NCBI GenBank assembly: GCA_963576735.1
Contig: OY755184.1
Location: 868,001 to 932,000, forward strand
From: Bedellia somnulentella
Lineage: Eukaryota > Arthropoda > Insecta > Lepidoptera > Bedelliidae
DNA: 64,000 bases
Direction of reading: 5' to 3'
The notes beneath the pieces were generated by a model. The model saw nothing but the letters and a program-made list of their open reading frames with translations. It ran no database searches and was not told the origin of the DNA. Shown in pieces: positions 56,895-64,000 of the stretch. The position numbers were made by a program, and so were the translations under genes. Each line of letters begins with the position of its first letter. Positions within the stretch are counted from its first letter, which is position 1.

Positions 56895-57890
56895 CGTTTT
56901 CACTTCAGAGTAGAAGACGCCCACTCACAACACCATCCTATACACGAGGGAGTTCCACAAGTCTCGACGCTTCCACCTATACTATTATACTAATATAATC
57001 ACTAACGACATCCCGCGTACACCGCTGGTGGAGTTAGCACTAGCAGAGGACACACTACTCTACACGAGTCACCGCAACCACAACTTCATACGGATCCGCC
57101 TTCAGCGAGCCGTAACACAACTCGGGAAGTGGTTCCGGAAGTGGCAGATCGAGCCATGCCATGCTCTTTCGGAAGGGGTACGCCTCTCACGTTCCGCCAC
57201 GGCTTGTACAACTCTTCGGTACACCTATTCCGTGGGTGATAAAGACCAAATACCTCGGTATTGTCTTTGATCCCCGGCAAACATGGCACCACCACATCAA
57301 ATACATACGCAACAAAGCCTCATTCGTCCTGAACAGGCTATCACCGATGTTTTGTGCCCGCAGTAAATTATTACTACGTCATAAAGTTACAATATATAAA
57401 ACAAGCATACGGTCGGTCCTCTCGTATGGTAGTGTTGCATTCACACACGCCAGAGAGGGACTGATACACCGCCTCCAGGTGATACAAAATAGGTTCATGC
57501 GCAAGACGGTAGGGGCCGCCTGGGTATGTTAGGAACAAACTTAGAATTCAATTCAATCAAGTTGATCACCACAACCCCTTACTCAAAGCTTCGCTCGACT
57601 ACACCATATCTCTGGATGTCGGAACTCGAGAGAGACGTCCTTGTAGCGTGCTCTCGGATCGCGACGAACCGATCACCCGCGAGGTTAAGGCAAAGAACAT
57701 ACCACTCCAGATACCGACGTCACCGTCGAGGTCGAAGAACCCCAAATCCGAACCTCCCTTTGCGTGCCACTGGCATTAGGCCTCCCGACGGACGCGAGAG
57801 TTCGCACTGTATGACATAAACCTCCCGCTTGGCCACCTTGTTAGGGTCCTTTATCCTTATAGGTATCCTTTCTCCACTCTCCGATTTAGC
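56895..57890 (+). pseudogene. Jockey-type LINE reverse transcriptase, C-terminal half
   Basis: Plus-strand pieces: FRVEDAHSQHHPIHEGVPQV; then DIPRTPLVELALAEDTLLYT, where the catalytic YADD has been reduced to AED by a small deletion; then LGKWFRKWQIE. A second frame continues PWVIKTKYLGIVFDPRQTWH, SYGSVAFTHA and VIQNRFMRKTVGA. A third frame gives the C-terminus TPYLWMSELERDVLVACSRI. The pattern (TKYLGVxLDxxLTWxxHI, QNxxLR) is that of Jockey-like ORF2. It is more GC-rich than the surroundings and dead. Confidence 0.82.
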
Positions 57891-57899
57891 TTAGGTACA

Positions 57900-58640
57900 C
57901 TCCTTTGCCCCGCCGCCACCGGCGGTGGCCGTCGGCACGGCATTAGTATTACCTGTCTTGTAAATTTATGCCATATGATGCGTGTCCCTTGTTGCAACTT
58001 TTCAAAGATACAACAGCAACACTGTGAACTGTATTCTTCATTAGAAAGTGGGATCATTATATTATTTTTATATATAGAGTATTTAAATTTATTGAAGTAA
58101 AGGAACTGTAATTATTCTAAATACAGTGCTTACGAAGTTTATTTATTTTTATATGTAGGTAATAATAAAAATATTGTTAGTATTATTTTTTAAAATATAA
58201 TTGGTGCTATTTCGGGTTCTGGAACCGATACCGATAGCAATTAGTGCAATTATAATATTTGTGATATTTCCAAACAATCGGCCCCTAAAGTAAACTTTAC
58301 TGTACAAATAGCCTTAACGTTGGGCACCTATATTGTCACCATCTATCTCCTCATTGGTAATACCTGCTAGGATACATAACCACGACGTTCAGAGAACTCG
58401 TCAGTGATGTGATATAGTGTTTTCGCCAAAATAAAGTCATAAGTTTTTCGTTGACGAGCTAAATATTTTTGAAATTATCCCGGTTCAAAAATATCGAATT
58501 TATGTTTTCAAAATAATTCATCAGTAGTGCCACCTACACAAAGTTGCGTGAACTATTTACATGGTATTCAACGATTTATTAACGTTGTAAATCACAATGT
58601 CCAAGTGGACAGTAAGCAAAAAGGTGAGGCAGATAAATAA
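57900..58640. other. Non-coding interval, nothing recognised
   Basis: Begins GC-rich (possible LINE 3' UTR, with ccgccgccaccggcggtggc forming a hairpin at about 57909) and becomes AT-rich. Confidence 0.4.
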
Positions 58641-58642
58641 AG

Positions 58643-58790
58643 ATGGCGTTGAGTGCCAAAAATTTCGACTGTTTTTTTATTTATCGTGCCTGTGTTGGTC
58701 TGCCAACTTCGAAATCAATCGCAACTGGCTGGGTGTGTCCGGAATGTACCCGGATATTGCCACGAGATAATAGGACTGAAGTGTGTTCTT
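58643..58790 (+). pseudogene. CR1-type ORF1 PHD-finger fragment
   Basis: Reads FIYRACVGLP, then GWVCPECTRILPRDNRTE, the second half of the same finger seen at 36215-35245 (YHRGCVNM, WKCPECTRFLARDNRPD). The first half is lost. Confidence 0.7.
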
Positions 58791-58848
58791 ACTTTACGAA
58801 AAAACGTGTTTTCTTTCTTTCTTTCTCAAAAAAAACGAACTCAAACGT

Positions 58849-58998
58849 TATTTAATGTTTTTTGACATGAATTCCTCATGTGGGGATTATTACTCATAAA
58901 TAAAAGATGTTATTAAAGGAAAGACAAATTTCGTCAAATTTTATTTATGAGTAATAATCCCCACATGAGGAATTCATGTCAAAAAACATTAAATTATG
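58849..58998. repeat. SINE3 tails as an inverted pair
   Basis: The left arm (58849-58935) and right arm (58938-58998) are inverted copies of the SINE3 tail (catgaattcctcatgtgggg). The left arm contains the intact target of the SINE1 at 48419-48673. Confidence 0.8.
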
Positions 58999-59156
58999 TG
59001 ATAGTTAGGCGTTTCCAACATTTGCATTCTATCTGAAAAGGTAGACAAGTGGCCGTCCGAATTAGTTAAAATTCGGAGGTAGGAAACGCAAACACTACTT
59101 GAACGTGTAAAAAAAAAGAAACAAAGGATAGAGAAATTTCGCGCTGGATGCCAACT

Positions 59157-59262
59157 GACACTGTAGCTCAGTTGGCAGAGCGACGGGGGCGTATACCCGA
59201 AGGTCGCGGGTTCGAACCCCGCCAGTGTCGAAATTTGTCTTTCCTTTAATAACATCTTTTAT
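59157..59262 (+). repeat. SINE3 head: 74-nt tRNA-like domain plus body
   Basis: 59157-59230 folds like a tRNA: a 7-bp acceptor stem (GACACTG with CAGTGTC), a D arm GCTCAGTTGGCAGAGC and a perfect T arm GCGGGTTCGAACCCCGC. The anticodon stem is imperfect and no CCA-type 3' context follows. Body text (aaatttgtctttcctttaat) follows at once, so it is a SINE head and not a tRNA gene. Confidence 0.8.
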
Positions 59263-59428
59263 TTATGAACTCAAACGTTCTCGCCGTAATTCCCCGAAGG
59301 CGTTGGCTGCAGTACTAATACTTCTGAACATCACGTAACATTGTCACCTGGTGTTCAGAGTACTCACGTTTTGCTTGGGCAGTGTACTCACTTGATGGGA
59401 GGCAGGGCTATGTCCGTTTTATACGAAT

Positions 59429-59674
59429 ACATACATACATATACTCACGGCAATAAATCCCTAAAAGGGGTAGCCAGAGCTGAGAAATTAGAAATTTCTC
59501 AGCCACTTTTGGAAGTTGAGTGGGGAAAAGATGGTAGAATAAAGGTTGTTGTTGATGGATCTCCAACCGCATCGCCCAAAAATCCCTTAAAAAGCCCCAA
59601 TACCGTTAATCGCCTCTTACGTACACCCACCGGAAGAAATGGGGTAGTGCTATTCTAAGCCGACACTACACAAC
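59429..59674 (-). repeat. SINE1 inserted in SINE2 copy I
   Basis: 246 bp, flanked by TTATACGAAT (59419-59428 and 59675-59684), a duplicated piece of SINE2. Confidence 0.9.
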
Positions 59675-59790
59675 TTATACGAATGTTGTACAAAATACAA
59701 CTTAGCCATGCTAGTTTCCTCACAATGTTTTCCCCACACCGTTAACAACCATGATAAATTAACCACACATATGGCTTTAGAAAAGACTAT

Positions 59791-59928
59791 CGACCGATTA
59801 CTGAATTGAGTATTCCAGCTGAGAACAACTTAAGTATCGTTCTGTCGCATTGAAATCTTAACAACTTAATAAGACAAAACGATACTTAAGTCGTTCTCAG
59901 CTTCAATACTCAATTCAGAAATCGGGCG
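59791..59928. mobile_element. 138-bp MITE, copy 3, inserted in SINE2 copy I
   Basis: Same length and ends as the other two copies. It interrupts the SINE2 word gaaaagacaaattggtg. A 3-bp duplication is likely but one side has mutated (tat against aaa). Confidence 0.8.
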
Positions 59929-60039
59929 AAATTGGTGTAGGCCCGGCCCGAAATTTGAACCTGCATCGTCTACACGAGCGTTGTCCTACCCACTGATCTA
60001 TCACGGTTATATTCTATTATATCTGCGACAAACGTTACA

Positions 60040-60490
60040 TGATATTTGCTACAAGTCAGTACCTCTTGAATATAGTTACGATTGATAGCCGCAGGTGGTC
60101 GGGCTCATCTCTCTTTGCATCGAGCTTATCACGTGTTTTCCTTTCAAACTCAACCACTTTAGTACTCACTGCATGCTTCAAAGCCGGCCGTTCAATGCCA
60201 CTATGCTTTAAAGGAATTAGTCACCTACTTTCCGTTTGCATTCAGAATAGAAGATGCGCTTACCTAACTTGTCATCTGACATGCGGGAAACATGACTTGC
60301 CTACCACAGTTTTTGCTGCATCAGATAGGATTCGATTCTGCCAACATTTGCCCTTCGCAGGACTTCCATGTTGCGAACACGATGAGATTTGCAAATTTGC
60401 AGAACATAGGCATTCTAGATGGAATCTATCCAATGTGCAAATATGCTTAATACACACACCATGTCTCAGAGGCATACAAAAGATTTGGCA
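60040..60490 (-). pseudogene. Decayed RTE-like LINE RT C-terminus
   Basis: Minus strand: PNLLYASETWCV, then CKSHRVRNMEVLRRANV and HVSRMSDDKLGKRIFYSE. These follow the LLYGSETW ... NxEVLxRA ... HVxRM pattern of LINE C-termini. Several stops. Confidence 0.65.
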
Positions 60491-60599
60491 TTAATTTTTC
60501 AATGTATAAACTACTATACTGTAGCTTTATATAGACTGACATAAAGAAGTAGTTATAAAGCTATAGATTAGAAAGGCACTGAGGCAGTGTATCAATCGA

Positions 60600-60885
60600 A
60601 AATTGTTAGTATAACGCGGGGAGTTCCTCAAGGCTCTATATTAGGCCCAATACTTTTTTTATATTCGTCAATGATTTGATTAATTTTATAGAAAACGAAG
60701 TACCAGGAGTGGGCATTGAAATGTTTGCTGATGACACAAGTTCTGTTATTTCTGCTAAAACCTTGCCGGACCTAGAGGCCAAGGTCAATGCGACTTTAAA
60801 TGCTTTTAACTATTGGTTTAAACATAATCACTTGAACTTAAATTTCTTAAAGACTAATCTAATGTTCTTTAAAAACACAATAAGT
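60600..60885 (+). pseudogene. CR1-like LINE RT active-site fragment
   Basis: RGVPQGSILGPILFL, then a frameshift in a T run near 60655, then FVNDLINFIENEVPGVGIEM, FADDTSSVISAK and HNHLNLNFLKTNLMFF. The catalytic box here is FADD. It stops at about 60885, where an unrelated repeat begins. Confidence 0.75.
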
Positions 60886-60894
60886 TACCGAGAT

Positions 60895-61140
60895 CATCAT
60901 CATCATCAGCCTATAGCGTCCACTGCTGGACATAGGCCTCCCCCAATGATCTCCACGACCACGATCGTCCTGTGCTGCCCTCATGCATCGGCTTCCCAGG
61001 ACCTTGACCATGTCGTCAGGCCACCTTGTTGGGGGAGGCCTACCCACACTGCGTCGTTCGGTACGTGGCCGCCACTCCAGAACCTTTGAGCCCTAACGGC
61101 CGCCGGCTCTGCGTGCAATGTGCCCTGCCCATTGCCACTT
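60895..61140 (+). repeat. Interspersed repeat starting (CAT)n CAGCCTATAGCGTCC
   Basis: A common insect repeat block (tccactgctggacataggcc, then ccttgaccatgtcgtcagg). Related text is in T8 copies 1 and 2. It is non-coding and of unknown partner. Confidence 0.65.
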
Positions 61141-61610
61141 CAGTCAAAATATGTATGAAATGCCCTTTTAATTTAGATAATTATGCACGAATAAAGCATA
61201 TACAGTATCGTTTCTCAGTGACCACACCAAAGACGCGTCTTAAGCGAGAAAACGTATTTTGTGGGATAGGGAAAATAAAACGAACGTACTACATATTATG
61301 TATTTCTTTCATAATATTTAAAATTATGTGCATTCAATTCATTATTTAAAATAATCACTTCTTTCGCTTTGACAGAAAGATTTCGATGCATTAGCAATTA
61401 AGGAATTTCAAATTAATATAATTTTTCAGTGCGTTTTTACTTTTATCCAAAGACTTTAAACTTATATATTGATAGACCGGACATATTACACTTAGTTTGT
61501 ACGCTAAGACTTGTTACATTTAGGTAACAAGTCGTTCAGTCTGTGGTAAGTCGTCCGCGAGGAAGTACGTCATAGGCAACATCAATTAAATTATCGAAAG
61601 AAAAAAGAAT
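61141..61610. other. Non-coding interval, nothing recognised
   Basis: AT-rich. A short palindrome (gttacatttaggtaac) lies near 61514. Confidence 0.4.
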
Positions 61611-61688
61611 ATGCCGAAGTGCGCGTTATGTCGTTGTAAATCCAAATATGGAGTGCAAGCAGAAGAACAAATCAGTTTATTTTCGTAA
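61611..61688 (+). other. Possible THAP-type N-terminal exon
   Basis: The frame reads MPKCALCRCKSKYGVQAEEQ and then ISLFS before a stop. The start MPKCxxCxCKSKYG and the ISLF position resemble the first part of a THAP zinc finger, as in THAP and P-element-type transposases. A gtaact donor-like word follows at 61686. No later exon was found within reach, so it may be an orphan fragment. Confidence 0.3.
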
Positions 61689-61689
61689 C

Positions 61690-62253
61690 TATTTATTTTT
61701 TTAATAATTTATTTTAAGTGTTTCATTTTATATTTCTTAGAAATTACTAGAATATATTTTGTAATTTAAAACAGCGCCATCTATTGTTGAGTAGATTCAC
61801 TAATTCGTTAAAGTTAATTCAGAGGTGTCAAACCTTTAGCTACTATGGTCAAGCGAGAGTCGAGCGAGCGACGCCAAGCTAACACTTTTTCATATTGAAA
61901 AAAACCTGTGACTTGAACATTTTTAAACTTGTTCAGTTCGTGTAGCGGTATTTACAGCGTGTCGTTTGGTTGAATACGATTTTCAGAGCAACGCAATTTC
62001 GAATGACTGATAAACACTGCGATCGTTTTAAACTGAACGATCCGCGTTGCTTGTTCCGAGTGTCGCTATACTTAAAAAGCTAATTCTTGTAGGTGTCATA
62101 AAGAAATTTGTTTAATATGGTAGTATAGATGTATTTAGTATACCTACTTGCATTTTGATGAACCAGCCAAATGTTTACTACCCCTGCTCAGCAGTGTCAG
62201 AATAGGGATGGGAATATTATTTAATTTGCAATGTAATTTAAAATTTAGGTATA
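61690..62253. other. Non-coding interval, nothing recognised
   Basis: No coding or repeat signal supported. Confidence 0.4.
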
Positions 62254-62638
62254 AGTTTGGAATGGCAGGGCGTTAATATGGGATGCAACGTGTGTTGATA
62301 CCCTAGCGCCTTGCCATTTATCAGGGTCGGCATCGCGAACAGGTGCTGTTGCAGCCAATGCCGAGAGTTTCAAACGTCGAAAATATTCTGGATTATTGAA
62401 TGATTATCATTTTATTCCTTTCGCCGTTGAAACTCTCGGCACATGGGGCAACGAGGCGCGGGTTTTCTTAAAAGATCTCTCAGCCCGCCTAGTGGAAGTC
62501 AGTGGTGATCCTAGGGCTGGCAGCTACCTCGGCCAACGAATTAGCATAGCCATTCAAAGAGGAAATGCTGCCAGTATTTTAGGCGCGATACCGTTCTGCG
62601 AGAGCGATGAATTTCATGAAATTTTCCATCTTTAGTAG
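62254..62638 (+). pseudogene. C-terminal fragment of a reverse transcriptase-type protein
   Basis: Without a start codon the frame runs RALIWDATCVDTLAP, SGSASRTGAVAANAESF, YHFIPFAVETLGTWGNEARV, GDPRAGSYLGQRISIAIQRG and NAASILGAIP to a stop at 62636-62638. I recognise the WDATCVDTLAxxH ... FVPFAVETLG ... QRISxAIQRGNAASxLG pattern as the C-terminus of a widespread invertebrate retroelement-type RT. The exact family is uncertain. The RT core is missing upstream. Confidence 0.6.
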
Positions 62639-63244
62639 GTATTTATTTAGTTTTATATTTTAATTTAGGTTGTGAATTGTCTGTGTAAGTATTTTTAATT
62701 ATTCTTGAATAAAACTTGTTTGGTATAAGTTTAAATTACTGAATTGATGTTTTAATAAAAAAATATAACGTTTTTCATTTTAATATTGTTGGATTATTCT
62801 ACTGTCTATACAGAAAATAAGACTATGACGAATTTGCAATAACCAAAATAATCCACTCCTTAAAATTATAGTTGTAACGAATTTATTTACACATAGAATT
62901 TTGTGGGACGAATTGAATTTGTGATGAATTAACAACAACCCTTGTCAATGAGGTATTTTTTATGAGTTTTCGAAGGCCTTATTGTTCATTCACTCGAAAG
63001 TCCTGCCATGCTCAATCAAATCACAGATTACATTTGATACGAGCGGTCATTGAATCGTACGCAAATATTAAACTTCGTTATATAGCAAAGTTGGACACTT
63101 AACAAAACTTATTTTATTTCAAGGGATTGCATTGAATCAAGTCCCTTAAAAAAAGTTTTGTTAAATTCCTTTGCCATCGTTTTATTTTATTTTATTAGTA
63201 AGTTATAGTTTTAATTTGGTAAAATTAGTGTTAATGTAAAGTTA
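62639..63244. other. Non-coding interval
   Basis: Includes a small imperfect inverted repeat (aacaaaacttattttatttc near 63103 against aaaaaagttttgttaa near 63151). Nothing else. Confidence 0.4.
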
Positions 63245-63530
63245 AAAATCCATACTTCCATACTAATATTATAAATTGGAAAGTGAGTTTGTTTGTTTGT
63301 TTATTTGTGCCGCTTTCACGCCGTAACTACTGAACCGATTGCTTTGAAATTTTGCAGACGTATAGTTAAAAATCCAGATTAAATAATAGGGTACTTTAAA
63401 TCCCGGGAAAATGATATTCCCGAGGGAAAACTAAAATATTGTTTGCTTGCTGGATGGATTGGAGATGGCGCTGTGTACGATTTAAAACAAGGTGATATAT
63501 TGCAAACCAATATAAACACGTAAATTTAGA
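63245..63530 (+). repeat. Helitron-like 5' end (tactaatattataaa type)
   Basis: Contains ccatactaatattataaatt, GTTTGTTTGTTTG units and cgccgtaactactgaaccga, words I associate with the 5' ends of non-autonomous lepidopteran Helitrons. The 3' end is not seen. Confidence 0.4.
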
Positions 63531-64000
63531 AGCTAAATGATACGATAATGTATCCTTGAGAATGAGGAATTCCCGAGGGATGACGTACAATTTGTTTTAT
63601 CGTCTAAACTGTTTCTTTACATTATAAGTATTTACGTTACGTTAGTTCTTGAGGTATGCAATAGATGGTGCTCTGGCTATTTTTTAAACCGTGGTATCGA
63701 CTATCGATGTTTTTTAAGATACGTAAGAAGTGGAATATATTGCGCTTTAACCTATAGCTCATACAATAACTCGGTGCACTTTTCGAATCATTTACCTACT
63801 TTCTGTTTTATCTTTATTCACTATTTTTCATTTTACATTGAATTGTGGATTTTGGCGCTCGATATCGGTAGGGTATGAAAATGCGGGATAATACAGCGGG
63901 AGCGGGAGTTAATTAAATTTTTTGTCAATAGTAATACAGGGTATTCAAAATTTGCCGTCGGTAAATCTAACCTCTTTGAACATTCGAGAGACCCGAGATC
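63531..64000. other. Non-coding interval to window end
   Basis: Nothing recognised. tacagggtattcaaaattt near 63937 could be the terminus of a further DNA element running off the window. Confidence 0.3.

Larger units (their letters stand above)
59262..60007 (-). repeat. SINE2 copy I, split by SINE1 and by the MITE
   Basis: The parts 59262-59428, 59685-59790 and 59929-60007 form one SINE2 in order (tail, body, head). The tail at 59262 directly joins the SINE3 body, truncating it. Confidence 0.85.

Noticed and set aside
59157..59230. A functional tRNA gene
   Set aside because: The anticodon arm does not pair properly and SINE body sequence follows immediately. The same head occurs in other SINE3 copies.

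Overview
The window is about 64 kb of AT-rich, intron-poor, repeat-saturated insect DNA. It is most likely from a moth or butterfly. That is an inference from the mix of repeats: BEL/Pao, an OTU-bearing Helentron, a piggyBac-like element, CR1/Jockey/RTE LINEs and several SINE families with (TATG)n or (TATGT)n tails, together with one complete insect-type actin gene. That actin gene (TATA box about 52465, 5'UTR intron 52523-53134, CDS 53187-54317, poly(A) signal 54452) is the only host gene I can defend. Almost everything else is mobile DNA, much of it nested.

Layout. 1-9310: a BEL/Pao pol gene, cut by the window edge and split by a two-ORF LINE (about 514-5230, minus) and by a Helentron remnant (6198-8257, minus) that ends in a 190-bp-arm palindrome. 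9311-17206: mostly unrecognised AT-rich DNA with SINE copies and the 3' end of an RTE-type LINE (15155-15578). 17211-22563: a full-length piggyBac-like transposon between TTAA sites, its transposase broken by one stop and two frameshifts. 22564-32260: LINE ends, SINEs, a 138-bp MITE, two ~600-bp palindromes and a 5'-truncated second copy of the first LINE. 32268-36745: a decayed CR1-type LINE whose ORF1 has a PHD-like finger, lying between diverged direct repeats. 37000-52080: dense SINEs, a Tc1/mariner-like foldback, two related 8-bp-TSD DNA elements (one carrying a nested hAT) and decayed RTE reverse transcriptase. 52270-54475: actin. 54677-64000: LINE fragments (Jockey-type, RTE, CR1), SINEs, a third 138-bp MITE, a short THAP-like start and the C-terminal piece of another RT family.

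How the pieces relate. Two SINE families (called SINE1 and SINE2 here) share their 3' ends with the RTE-type LINE at 15155-15578, so that LINE lineage probably moved them. A third tRNA-headed family (SINE3) occurs as inverted halves, as expected from twin priming. Target-site duplications (TSDs) are still readable at many insertions, and several empty sites exist as paralogues inside the same window, so the relative order of insertion can be read directly. I found no bacterial-type system, CRISPR array or novel multi-gene host locus. The most unusual material is the LINE/SINE tail sharing, the piggyBac element's long N-terminal region and ACGT-rich ends, the Helentron terminal palindrome and the divergent actin.
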